DNA of 64,000 nucleotides from Xylanibacter caecicola (GTDB lineage: Bacteria > Bacteroidota > Bacteroidia > Bacteroidales > Bacteroidaceae): positions 120,841 through 184,840 of the forward strand of contig NZ_JABKKJ010000004.1 of assembly GCF_013166515.1 (NCBI RefSeq), read 5' to 3'. Both the position numbers and the translations under genes were made by a program. Below the pieces are notes generated by a model, which made no database searches, was not told where the DNA came from, and saw nothing but the letters and a program-made list of their open reading frames with translations. This document shows, in pieces, positions 1 through 8,418 of the stretch (within the stretch, counting starts at the first letter, position 1; every line of letters starts with the position of its first letter).

Positions 1-527
1 TTAGCATTATGAAGCATGCTATAAAGAGCGGCGACGCTTCTGTATTGGACAAATTGCCCGACTCAATGTCATTGCTTCTTGGCAATCCCGGAGTAAACAA
101 CGGTGCCGGTACAATCGGCGAAATCTGTGCCCTGGCGTTGCTTCTCGGTCTGGCATATATGTTGTGGAAGAAGATTATCACATGGCATATCCCTGTAAGT
201 ATTCTGGCTACCGTATTTGTTTTCAGCGGTCTGTTGAATGTCGCAAATCCGGTTTATTCCAATCCTGTATCAGTATTGTTCAGCGGTGGTCTTATGCTGG
301 GTGCCATATTCATGGCTACAGACTATGTAACGTCGCCCATGACAGGAAAGGGACAGATTATATATGGTGTATCGATAGGCGTATTGACCGTTGTCATACG
401 TAACTGGGGCGCATATCCGGAAGGCATGTCGTTTGCAATACTGATAATGAACGCATTTACACCATTGATTAATACTTATGTTAAGCCAAAGCGTTTTGGT
501 GAAGTTAAGAAGGAGGCAAAGAAATGA
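1..527 (+). CDS. rnfD: Rnf electron transport complex subunit D (C-terminal part)
   Basis: This is the C-terminal part of RnfD; the frame is open to the left edge, so the gene starts outside the window. The piece holds several membrane helices and the typical family stretch GNPGVNNGAGTIGE near residue 30 of the visible part, then ATDYVTSPMTGKG. RnfD is an integral membrane flavoprotein of the ferredoxin:NAD oxidoreductase that pumps ions. The covalent FMN threonine of the family lies upstream of what can be seen. It is followed by rnfG (ATGA overlap), rnfE and rnfA, the standard C-D-G-E-A order. NqrB is the close relative; the rnfG/E/A neighbours and the short tail favour Rnf. Confidence 0.93.
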   Translation, partial: SIMKHAIKSGDASVLDKLPDSMSLLLGNPGVNNGAGTIGEICALALLLGLAYMLWKKIITWHIPVSILATVFVFSGLLNVANPVYSNPVSVLFSGGLMLGAIFMATDYVTSPMTGKGQIIYGVSIGVLTVVIRNWGAYPEGMSFAILIMNAFTPLINTYVKPKRFGEVKKEAKK

Positions 528-1147
528 AAAAGTTAGAATCTACGATAACCAACATGGTGCTTGTTCTTGTTGGTGTGGCTCTTATAACAGGAGGTATCCT
601 TGCTTATGTAAACCATGTAACGGAAGGTCCCGTCAAGGCACAGGCAGAGAAAGCTCTTGCCGACGGAATAAAGACCGTTATGGGCGGGGGCGAGCTCACG
701 GTGACAAAGACTGATACCGTTAAGCAGAATATCAACGGCAAGGAAGTTGTCTTTGTTCTCCACCAGACGGAAGACAGCCGGCACAACTATCTGGGTGCGG
801 CGGTAGAAAGTACGACCGGCGGTTTCGGAGGAGATGTCAAGGTGCTTGTAGGTTTCAATGCAGAAGGCGCAGTGCTCGGATACACAATATTGCAGCATGC
901 GGAGACTCCGGGACTTGGTGCAAAAGCCGACCAGTGGTTCCAGAAAGGCGGCAAGGGTGATATCATAGGCAAAAATCCGGCTACCGACAATCTCACGGTG
1001 AGCAAGGACGGCGGCAGTGTAGATGCGATAACAGCTTCTACCATTACGAGCCGTGCATTCCTTCTTGCCATAAATCAGGCATATAACGCCTATAAGAACA
1101 TGCCTGCCGATGCCGATAGCGGTGCAACAAAGCATGTTGAGAAATAA
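524..1147 (+). CDS. rnfG: Rnf electron transport complex subunit G, FMN-binding
   Basis: 207 residues. One N-terminal membrane anchor (about 10-30) is followed by a periplasmic FMN-binding domain. The family motif HAETPGLGAK sits at about 125-134. The flavinylation site DAITASTITS at about 167-176 should carry FMN on Thr173; the usual SGAT is here TAST, a variant that keeps the acceptor Thr and the following Ser/Thr. The start overlaps the rnfD stop (ATGA), and a clear Shine-Dalgarno AAGGAGG lies about 8 bases before it, which is unusual in this window. It passes electrons between the flavins of the membrane Rnf complex. Confidence 0.95.
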   Translation: MKKLESTITNMVLVLVGVALITGGILAYVNHVTEGPVKAQAEKALADGIKTVMGGGELTVTKTDTVKQNINGKEVVFVLHQTEDSRHNYLGAAVESTTGGFGGDVKVLVGFNAEGAVLGYTILQHAETPGLGAKADQWFQKGGKGDIIGKNPATDNLTVSKDGGSVDAITASTITSRAFLLAINQAYNAYKNMPADADSGATKHVEK

Positions 1148-1208
1148 TATAAGTCTTAAAGTCTGAGATATAACATCTAAGATTTAACATCTAAAAATAA
1201 GATATCAA

Positions 1209-1793
1209 ATGAATTATATAAAGATATTATTTAACGGCATTGTAAAGGAGAACCCTACATTTGTTCTTCTTTTGGGTATGTGCCCTACGCTGGCAACGAC
1301 AACCTCCGGTCTGAACGGTATGTCCATGGGACTTGCCACCATGTTCGTTCTTATATGTTCGAACATTGTAATCTCGCTGATTAAGAGCATTACTCCCGAT
1401 AAAGTGCGTATTCCCGTGTTTATAGTTGTCATCGCATCGTTTGTTACAATATTGCAGATGGTGATGCAGGCATTTGTCCCGGAAGTGTATGCAACATTGG
1501 GATTGTTCATTCCGCTTATCGTCGTAAACTGTATTATTCTTGGTCGTGCGGAGGCTTTTGCATGTAAGAACGGTCCTGTGGCAAGCCTTTTCGACGGTGT
1601 CGGCATAGGTCTTGGCTTTACTCTCGGTCTTACATTGCTCGGTTCGGTGCGCGAGCTTCTCGGTGCCGGTTCACTCTTTGGAGCAGTCTTGTTGCCCGAA
1701 ACATGCAACATGTTGCTTTTCGTACTGCCTCCGGGAGCATTTATAACACTGGGTTATCTCATTGCAATAGTAAACAAATTTAAGAAAGCATAA
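1209..1793 (+). CDS. rnfE: Rnf electron transport complex subunit E
   Basis: 194 residues, almost entirely hydrophobic with about six membrane helices, full length for RnfE. The N-terminus NPTFVLLLGMCPTLATTTS and the GRAEAFACKNG loop (about residues 115-125) are typical of the RnfA/E pair, which arose by duplication and forms the membrane core with a shared iron-sulfur site. 61 bases separate it from rnfG; that gap holds two copies of TAACATCTAA. Two bases separate it from rnfA, so the two are surely co-translated. Confidence 0.95.
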   Translation: MNYIKILFNGIVKENPTFVLLLGMCPTLATTTSGLNGMSMGLATMFVLICSNIVISLIKSITPDKVRIPVFIVVIASFVTILQMVMQAFVPEVYATLGLFIPLIVVNCIILGRAEAFACKNGPVASLFDGVGIGLGFTLGLTLLGSVRELLGAGSLFGAVLLPETCNMLLFVLPPGAFITLGYLIAIVNKFKKA

Positions 1794-1795
1794 TT

Positions 1796-2398
1796 ATGGA
1801 ATACATACTTATATTTATATCGGCGATATTTGTGAATAACATCGTGTTATCACAATTCCTTGGCATTTGTCCGTTCCTTGGCGTATCGCAGAAGGTTTCA
1901 ACATCGTTGGGAATGGGAGCGGCAGTGGCTTTTGTGCTTACGCTTGCCACAATCGTTACCTATCTTGTGCAGACATATGTGCTTAATGCTTTCGGTCTCG
2001 GATATTTGCAGACCATAACATTTATCCTTGTCATTGCCGCCCTTGTGCAGATGGTTGAGATTGTGATGAAGAAGACATCGCCCGCGTTGTATCAGGCTCT
2101 GGGTATTTTCCTTCCGCTTATAACGACAAACTGTGCCGTTCTGGGTGTTGCAATCCTTGTTATACAGAAAGAGTTCTCTTTGGTACAGAGTGTAGTATAT
2201 GCTTTCTCTACGGCAATAGGCTTTGCGTTGGCACTTACCGTTTTTGCAGGTTTGCGCGAGCAGCTGGCAATGGTAAAGGTTCCGAAGGGAATGAGCGGAG
2301 TGGCAATCGTCATGGTGACTGCCGGTCTCTTGAGCCTTGCCTTCATGGGCTTCTCCGGTGTTGACGGCGGACTGAAACTTCTGTTCGGACTCGATTGA
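1796..2398 (+). CDS. rnfA: Rnf electron transport complex subunit A
   Basis: 200 residues with about six membrane helices. The N-terminus ends in NNIVLSQFLGICPFLGVS, the conserved RnfA/NqrE signature with the cysteine that ligates the intramembrane iron-sulfur centre, and a second half-site (LPLITTNCAVLGVA) follows near residue 113. It is the last gene of the rnf operon: a strong hairpin with a T-run follows 15 bases after the stop. Confidence 0.95.
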   Translation: MEYILIFISAIFVNNIVLSQFLGICPFLGVSQKVSTSLGMGAAVAFVLTLATIVTYLVQTYVLNAFGLGYLQTITFILVIAALVQMVEIVMKKTSPALYQALGIFLPLITTNCAVLGVAILVIQKEFSLVQSVVYAFSTAIGFALALTVFAGLREQLAMVKVPKGMSGVAIVMVTAGLLSLAFMGFSGVDGGLKLLFGLD

Positions 2399-2410
2399 AA
2401 TTAATCAGAT

Positions 2411-2457
2411 AAAAGGATGTTGCAATGCTCTTGATATTGTGACATCCTTCTTTTTTA
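2411..2457 (+). terminator. Rho-independent terminator of the rnf operon
   Basis: Stem AAGGATGT (2413-2420) pairs with ACATCCTT (2442-2449) and is followed by a run of six T. It lies just after rnfA. Confidence 0.85.
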
Positions 2458-2462
2458 TCCAA

Positions 2463-2655
2463 TGAAGTCATATAAACTTTATGAAATTCAATATTTGCCT
2501 TTATTTTTGAGGGTGTTTTTGCACTTGAAGAGGGAGTGTAGCGGGCTACTCGACCGATGAAAGGGTAAAAACAGACCAAAAAGAAAGGTGAAGATTGGAT
2601 TTAGAAGATATAAAAGTTTAATATTTTATTCGTCATAAAAGTTGAGATAACTTCA
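2463..2655. repeat. MITE-like element, copy 1 (193 bp)
   Basis: A non-coding element whose ends are imperfect inverted repeats of about 23 bases (TGAAGTCATATAAACTTTA... and ...TAAAAGTTGAGATAACTTCA). A second copy, nearly identical along its whole length, lies at 19996-20191. Inside is a small perfect hairpin GTAGC-GG-GCTAC (near 2540). There is no transposase and no convincing ORF. The direct target duplication is unclear. It fills most of the gap between rnfA and galE, ending 27 bases before the galE start. Confidence 0.8.
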
Positions 2656-2682
2656 AATATTCATTTACTACTAATTTTTATT

Positions 2683-3723
2683 ATGAAGAAAACAATATTG
2701 GTGACGGGCGGAACCGGTTTTATCGGTTCTCATACCACGGTAGAACTACAGCAGGCGGGGTATGATGTAGTTATTGTAGACAATCTGTCAAACTCCAACG
2801 TGCAGGTGCTTGACGGCATTGAGCAGATTACGGGGCAGCGTCCGGCGTTTGAACAAGTGGACTGCTGCAATCTTCCGGACATGGAAAAGGTGTTTGAAAA
2901 GTATCCGGGTATATGCGGAATCATACATTTTGCCGCAAGCAAGGCTGTGGGGGAGAGCGTGGAGAAACCGTTGCTGTATTATCGCAACAATCTTACAAGC
3001 CTTCTCAATCTGCTTGAGCTTATGCCAAAGTATAATGTCAAAGGCATCATCTTCTCTTCAAGCTGCACCGTCTACGGACAGCCCACGGCAGAGAACCTGC
3101 CCGTTACCGAGAACTCTCCTATACAGAAGGCGCTAAGCCCTTACGGCAACACAAAGCAGATAAACGAGGAGATAATAAGCGATTATATATATAGCGGTGC
3201 ACCTGTAAAGTCGATTATTCTCCGTTATTTCAATCCTATCGGTGCACACCCCTCCGCACTTATAGGCGAGCTGCCTAACGGTGTGCCGATGAACCTCATA
3301 CCGTTTGTAACCCAGACGGCAATGGGAATACGCGAGCAGCTGAAGATATTCGGCGACGACTACGACACTCCGGACGGTACTTGCATGCGCGACTACATAT
3401 ATGTTGTAGATTTGGCAAAGGCACATGTCAAGGCAATGGAGCGCATCCTGAACGACAGCAGCTCGGAGGCGTTGGAATACTTCAATATCGGTACGGGCAA
3501 CGGAGTGAGCACTCTCGAGGTTGTCGAGAGCTTTGAGCGCGTAACAGGCGTAAAACTCAACTGGACGTATGCTCCGCGCCGCGAAGGCGATATCGAAAAG
3601 ATATGGGCAAACCCCGACCGTGCCAACAACGTGCTTGGCTGGAAAGCCGAAGCCGGCTTGGACGAAACGTTGCTTACGGCATGGAAGTGGCAGCAGAGAC
3701 TGCGCGAGAAAGGAATACAGTGA
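2683..3723 (+). CDS. galE: UDP-glucose 4-epimerase
   Basis: 346 residues, standard length for GalE. The NAD-binding Rossmann motif TGGTGFIGSH is at 8-17, the catalytic Ser region SSSCTVYG at 125-132 and the catalytic YGNTK (Tyr154, Lys158) follows at the expected distance. It interconverts UDP-glucose and UDP-galactose in the cytosol for the Leloir pathway and for surface glycans. It stands alone between a MITE-like element and a strong terminator. Confidence 0.96.
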   Translation: MKKTILVTGGTGFIGSHTTVELQQAGYDVVIVDNLSNSNVQVLDGIEQITGQRPAFEQVDCCNLPDMEKVFEKYPGICGIIHFAASKAVGESVEKPLLYYRNNLTSLLNLLELMPKYNVKGIIFSSSCTVYGQPTAENLPVTENSPIQKALSPYGNTKQINEEIISDYIYSGAPVKSIILRYFNPIGAHPSALIGELPNGVPMNLIPFVTQTAMGIREQLKIFGDDYDTPDGTCMRDYIYVVDLAKAHVKAMERILNDSSSEALEYFNIGTGNGVSTLEVVESFERVTGVKLNWTYAPRREGDIEKIWANPDRANNVLGWKAEAGLDETLLTAWKWQQRLREKGIQ

Positions 3724-3741
3724 TTTAAAGCTGTGTAGAGC

Positions 3742-3805
3742 AAACGAATATGACATTATCCGGCACTCAATGAGAAGTGTGTGATAATGTCATATTCGTT
3801 TTATT
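3742..3805 (+). terminator. Long perfect hairpin after galE
   Basis: A 19-base arm (3742-3760) is exactly complementary to 3782-3800, with a 21-base loop, and is followed by TTATTT. The arm ends AAACGAATATGACATTATC/GATAATGTCATATTCGTTT. It probably terminates galE and, being symmetric, may also work for leftward transcription. Confidence 0.8.
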
Positions 3806-3917
3806 TAGTGCTTTGTGTATAAAGAAGAGTTGCATACATTAACCTTATTCAGGCGTTTTTATTACCGACGGACTTATATCCGATATGTAGGGATATTTCA
3901 TTACATACTTAAACCGG

Positions 3918-4098
3918 TGTTACATGTTTTCATCGCATATGCGTTACGTTTCTATCTCATATGCGTTACATTTCTATCTCATATGCGTTACATTTCTATC
4001 GCATATACGATACGTTTCTATCTCATATGCGTTACGTTTCTATCTCATATGCGTTACGTTTCCATCTCATATGCGATAGATTCTTATCTCATATGCCG
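3918..4098. repeat. 22-bp tandem array of the CATATG type, array 1
   Basis: About eight head-to-tail units of 22 bp, each with the core TCTCATATGCG followed by TTACGTTTCTA or a close variant. Units differ by one to four bases; the fourth has GCATATACG. No spacers of unrelated sequence occur, so this is not CRISPR. It lies between the convergent ends of galE and the regulator remnant. The same unit recurs at 12525-12702. Confidence 0.9.
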
Positions 4099-4190
4099 GA
4101 GAAACCCGTACAGCATGTTTTAAGTTCTCAAACACCTTCCGGGAGCGGGCAGTACTATAGCAAGGAAAATAAATCCGTTGAATTTACGTC
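4099..4190. repeat. Conserved trailer of CATATG array 1
   Basis: A stretch of about 92 bases directly after the array matches the stretch after array 2 (12703-12793) at the same spacing, sharing blocks such as GAAACCCGTA, AGCATGTTTTAAG, CACCTTCC and CAAGGAA. It ends in a degenerate AAAT-N-GAATTTACG palindrome. The array and trailer thus form one composite dispersed element. Confidence 0.75.
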
Positions 4191-4202
4191 ACTTTATGAC
4201 AC

Positions 4203-5735
4203 TTAGAAGTTTTGAAGAAACGTCGTGAGGTTATCGCCTTTTTCCATCTGCAGTTTCTTGCGCAAGCGATAACGGGCTGTCTCCACGCTGCGCTCGCTGC
4301 AATTCATAAGTGAGGCTATTTCCTTTGAACTAAGGTCCATACGCAGGTAGGCGCATAGTTTGCGGTCGTTCATCTTCAACTCGGGATAATGTTCCGTCAA
4401 CCGCTGCATGAAATTGTCATATACCAGGTTGAAGTTCTCTTCAAACTTCTGCCAGTTCTTGTCGTCGCCCATGTTCATCTCTATGCTTCGCCTTATGTTC
4501 TTTATGCGTCGCTGCAGTGCTGTGGCGGGCTCGTTGTGCTTTACGTCCTCGGAGAGTTCGAACATGGATTGGTCTATCTCCTGCAGCATCTCGTTCTTAC
4601 GCACTAGGTTGATTGTAGAGTCTGCCAATTGTCCCGCCTTCTGCTTGAGGTTAAGGTTTAGTTGCTCGTTGCGCAGCTCTGCCAGCTGCTTGTCTTTCTG
4701 CGCCTGCTCCATTTGGAACTCGCGTTCTTGCTCTCGCAGTTGTCTTTCCTTTTCCTTCCTCATCCGCAGCAATTCACGGTCGGCACGTTTTTTCAGGTAG
4801 AGTATCAGCATACGAACGGTTAGTACACCTATTATAATATATATAAGGTATGCCCACCACGTCTCGTACCATGCAGGCAAGATGATGATGGTCTGTCGGA
4901 ACTCGTCGTTCTGCCCCGTCAATCGGTTGTGAGCCTTTACGTGAAACACATATTCGCCCTTGGGCAGATGAGTGTAGTCTGTATAGTTGGCTGTTTGCGG
5001 TGTGCTCCAATGTTTGTCGTAGCCCTCTAAGCGGCAGGAGTAGGTAACGGCATTGGGGTCGCGATACTCGGGCATAACGTATTCTATGCGCAGCGAGTTG
5101 TTGTCGTGGTCCACACGCACCGCATCACCGTTATTAGACGGAAAGAAAGCCATCAGCAGCGAGTCGCGCTTGTTGGTGCTATAAATGCGTCGTACAAATA
5201 CTTTCGATTTGTAGCCGACGAATTGTTCTTGACGCGAAGCAACGAAAAAGCCGTCCTGACTGTTTAGCAGTGTCTGATGAGCGGTAAAGCCCGGTCTGCC
5301 CACCGGTTGCAGGCGATTTACCATGCCTTTATACGATATGCTGTCGACCTTATACCTGCCGTTCTTCTGTCTTTGTGCAAGTGCCAGATACTTTTCTGTA
5401 TAAGCCCACAGGTCGCCGTCGGGTGTTTCGTATATGTTCAGTGGAACGCCAAACTTGTTAAAGATGCGGCTCATGCCATTATCTAACGTGAGTTTCCGCT
5501 TCTTGGAATCATAGCTGTACAGTCCGTCGACCGTAGAGATGTACGTTCGCCCCTGTATCTTGCAGACTATGTTCAGTTCGTCCACCAGCAGACCGTTGCC
5601 TTTGTGGAAGTGTTCCGTGTGTTTGACGTTCTTCAGTTCGTTGTCCAAGACCAAATGATAGATGCCCTTCTGCCAATGTGAAACCCATATACTGCCGTCT
5701 GCATCTTCGATGAATTCGCCACTCACTATGGTTTC
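4203..5735 (-). pseudogene. Truncated Y_Y_Y/LuxR-type regulator (lacks its N-terminal sensor part)
   Basis: About 510 residues recognisable as the C-terminal half of the large Bacteroidetes propeller-sensor regulators. In order: remains of two-component propeller repeats (EDADGSIWVSHW, ETPDGDLWAYT), a Y_Y_Y domain (CRLEGYDKHWS then YTDYTHLPKGEYVFHVKA), one membrane helix (WWAYLIYIIIGVLTVRMLI), a long charged coiled coil, and a LuxR-type HTH (LSSKEIASLMNCSERSVETA) at the end. Such proteins are usually about 900-1000 residues. Homology stops near 5735, where the oppositely oriented GH94-like gene begins; the frame runs on to an ATG at 6005 but that part is antisense to the other gene. It probably once controlled the adjacent carbohydrate genes. 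Confidence 0.8.
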
Positions 5736-5750
5736 CAGCGCGAGGCAACA

Positions 5751-8390
5751 ATGGAGAACTTTGGTGGACAGACTGTCAGTTTGGAATTGCTTGACGGTCT
5801 GCAAAATATCATGCCATGCGGAGTGCCCAGTGCGTTGCAGCAAGCATCCAGCAATCTGGTTAACGCCTATAAGCAGACACAGTTGGAACCACATACGGGT
5901 ATGGGACTGTTCTGTCTGAGTGCCATCATCATAGACCGTGCAGAACCCAGTGAGGCATTGCGCACGAATGTGGCATGGCAGACGGGACTCGACAATCCTA
6001 TACACCTATTGTCATCAACACAGATATCGGCTTTCCGCAAGGGACAGCCATTGACGGAAGAAACTCTCGTCAAGGGAGAAAGTGGAGCATATCTGTTGGG
6101 TACAAACATGACGCTTGCCGCCGGAGAGGAGAAATCGTGGACAATCGTGGCAGATGTCATGAAAGACCAGACCGATATAGTGGCACTGAGAGAAGAGTTG
6201 CTCAAAGAGAAAGACATGAAAGCCATCTTGGGCAAAGACCAGGAGGAAGCTACAGTACGACTGGTGCAGCTTGTGGCAAAAGCCGACGGCATTCAGGTGA
6301 CTGCCGATGAGGCACGCACGGCGCGCCACTTCAGTAACACCATGTTCAACATCATGCGTGGCGGTATTCCTCTTGCCGAAGCCACAACCGACAATCCGCT
6401 ACCATTGGGCTTCAGCCGTCGTCACGGCGACCCCACACGCCCTTGGAACAAGTTCAACATCAACACTACCGACCCCGTTACGGGTAAGCCCGTGCTTGAC
6501 TATGAAGGCAACTGGCGTGACATCTTCCAGAACTGGGAGGCGTTGGCTGTATCATACCCGTCTCTGTTGAGTGCCATGATAGACAAGTTCTTGAGCTGTT
6601 CGACAGCCGATGGATACAATCCTTATCGTGTTACCAAGGCAGGATTTGACTGGGAAACAGAGGATCCGTCAGACCCGTGGTCGTATATCGGCTATTGGGG
6701 CGACCATCAGATTATCTACCTGCTGCGCCTTATGGAAGCAGAAGAGGCACATACACCCGGTTGTCTGGCAAAGCGTCTTGACAAGGCAGAATATCCGTTT
6801 GCCAATGTGCCTTATCGCATCAAATCATATAAAGAGATATTGCAGACCCCCAAAGACACTCTTTGTTTCGATGCACCGCTTAGCGACAAACTTAAGAAGG
6901 AAATGGCAGTGAATGGGGTAGAGGCTGCCCTGTTGAAGAGAGCCGACGGTACAACGGTGAGAGTATCGCTGTTGGAGAAGATATTGGTGTCGCTATTGGC
7001 AAAACTGGCGAACTACATTCCTGACGGCGGTATATGGATGAACACTCAGCGTCCGGAGTGGAACGATGCCAATAACGCTTTGGTTGGTGGCGGTCTGTCG
7101 GTTGTGACACTGTGCTACCTGCACCGTGCGTTGAAGTTCTATAGCGACATAGTGGCAGCTGCACCAATAACAGAGTTCGCCATTTCAAACGAAGTGAGTA
7201 CATGGCTTGCCGATACGCATGTAGCTCTCGGACTTACCGATACGCAGGCAGTGATGGACGCCCTTGGTAAGACTGCAGCGGCTTACAGGCAGAAAGTATA
7301 TGAACATTCGTTTAGCGAAGGCACGGTGAACGTGCAACGTGCAGACGTGCTTGCTTTCCTTGCAGTTGCCCTTAAAACAGTGGCAAAGAGTATACGCCGC
7401 AATCGTCGTAGCGACGGACTGTACCATGCCTATAACATCATGGAACTCTCGCAGGGACGCTTTGCCGGTATACGCCGTCTGCCGGAGATGTTGGAAGGTC
7501 AGGTTGCCGTGCTCAGTTCGGGAGTGCTGACAGATGCTGAGGCTTTGGCAGTGCTCGATGCCCTTCGTGCCAGCAAACTGTGGCGAGAAGACCAGCAGAG
7601 CTATATGCTATATCCCAATAAAGTGCTGCCGGGCTTCCTTGAGAAGAATTGCCTGCCTGCCGATGCACTGGAACGTTCGCCCCTATTGCAGACGATGGTG
7701 GCGGAAGGCGACAAGCGACTGGTGAGCAAGGATGTGTGTGGAGACCTGCACTTCAATGGCACGTTCCGCAATGCGTTCGACCTCTTAACAGCCATGAATG
7801 GCGCAGGCGTGCCGGCAGCAGAGCAGGAGAAACTGTTGCAACTCTTTGAAGAGACATTCAACCATAAGGCATTCACCGGACGCAGCGGCACGTTCTATGC
7901 CTATGAGGGACTGGGCAGCATCTATTGGCACATGGTGTCTAAGTTGCTGGTAGCTACACAAGAGTGTTATTTCCAGGCATTGGATGCAAACGCCCCGGAG
8001 ACAGAGGCTTTTGCTAAGCACTATCATGCTATTCTCGAAGGCACGGGTATCCATAAGACTTCCGGCGAGTACGGGGCTTTCGCTACCGATGCCTATTCAC
8101 ACACTCCATGGGAAAAAGGTGCGCGTCAGCCGGGTATGACAGGGCAGGTGAAGGAAGACATCCTCTGTCGTTTCGGTGAACTGGGCGTTCGAGTACGTGA
8201 TGGCAAGGTCTCGTTCCACCCGACCCTTTTGAAAGACAATGAGTTTTTACCCAATGGCACGTTATCGTTCACCTACTGTGGCGCAAAGATTACATATCAT
8301 AAAGGTGAGAGCAATGGTATGATGTTGTCTGAAGCAGATAGTGCGCACCTTTTTGCACGTCAACTGAACGAGTTGGATATTATAGTATAG
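5751..8390 (+). CDS. Large carbohydrate-active protein resembling GH94/GH149/GH161 phosphorylases, 5' truncated
   Basis: 879 residues from the first ATG, but family-like sequence (HYGFQREAT) already reads in frame from about 5724, before that ATG, and no ribosome site or promoter is seen; the frame opens at 5682. Related proteins are usually larger (above about 1000 residues), so I infer the N-terminal beta-sandwich part is missing. Visible features: LELLDGLQNIMPCG near 10-24, FDWETEDPSDPWSYIGYWG near 300, and RPEWNDANNAL near 433, which resembles the catalytic DWND region of clan GH-Q phosphorylases. No signal peptide remains. GH30 and a sugar symporter follow. The exact family is uncertain; truncation makes activity doubtful. 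Confidence 0.55.
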   Translation: MENFGGQTVSLELLDGLQNIMPCGVPSALQQASSNLVNAYKQTQLEPHTGMGLFCLSAIIIDRAEPSEALRTNVAWQTGLDNPIHLLSSTQISAFRKGQPLTEETLVKGESGAYLLGTNMTLAAGEEKSWTIVADVMKDQTDIVALREELLKEKDMKAILGKDQEEATVRLVQLVAKADGIQVTADEARTARHFSNTMFNIMRGGIPLAEATTDNPLPLGFSRRHGDPTRPWNKFNINTTDPVTGKPVLDYEGNWRDIFQNWEALAVSYPSLLSAMIDKFLSCSTADGYNPYRVTKAGFDWETEDPSDPWSYIGYWGDHQIIYLLRLMEAEEAHTPGCLAKRLDKAEYPFANVPYRIKSYKEILQTPKDTLCFDAPLSDKLKKEMAVNGVEAALLKRADGTTVRVSLLEKILVSLLAKLANYIPDGGIWMNTQRPEWNDANNALVGGGLSVVTLCYLHRALKFYSDIVAAAPITEFAISNEVSTWLADTHVALGLTDTQAVMDALGKTAAAYRQKVYEHSFSEGTVNVQRADVLAFLAVALKTVAKSIRRNRRSDGLYHAYNIMELSQGRFAGIRRLPEMLEGQVAVLSSGVLTDAEALAVLDALRASKLWREDQQSYMLYPNKVLPGFLEKNCLPADALERSPLLQTMVAEGDKRLVSKDVCGDLHFNGTFRNAFDLLTAMNGAGVPAAEQEKLLQLFEETFNHKAFTGRSGTFYAYEGLGSIYWHMVSKLLVATQECYFQALDANAPETEAFAKHYHAILEGTGIHKTSGEYGAFATDAYSHTPWEKGARQPGMTGQVKEDILCRFGELGVRVRDGKVSFHPTLLKDNEFLPNGTLSFTYCGAKITYHKGESNGMMLSEADSAHLFARQLNELDIIV

Positions 8391-8418
8391 ACATTCCGAA
8401 ACTAAAAAATTAATAATT

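Noticed and set aside
1..2398. Na+-translocating NADH:quinone reductase (Nqr)
   Set aside because: Subunit order and the short RnfG/E/A forms fit Rnf; nqrA, nqrC-type and nqrF features are not seen in this part.
3918..4098. CRISPR array
   Set aside because: Units are head to tail with no unrelated spacers, and no cas genes are near. This also holds for the other 22-bp-period arrays.
3815..4206. Two overlapping frames across CATATG array 1 giving RFYLICVTFLSHM-type repeats
   Set aside because: They repeat every 22 residues only because the DNA repeats every 22 bases and rotates through all three frames. There is no ribosome site and no homologous protein known to me; the same happens at 12474-12765.
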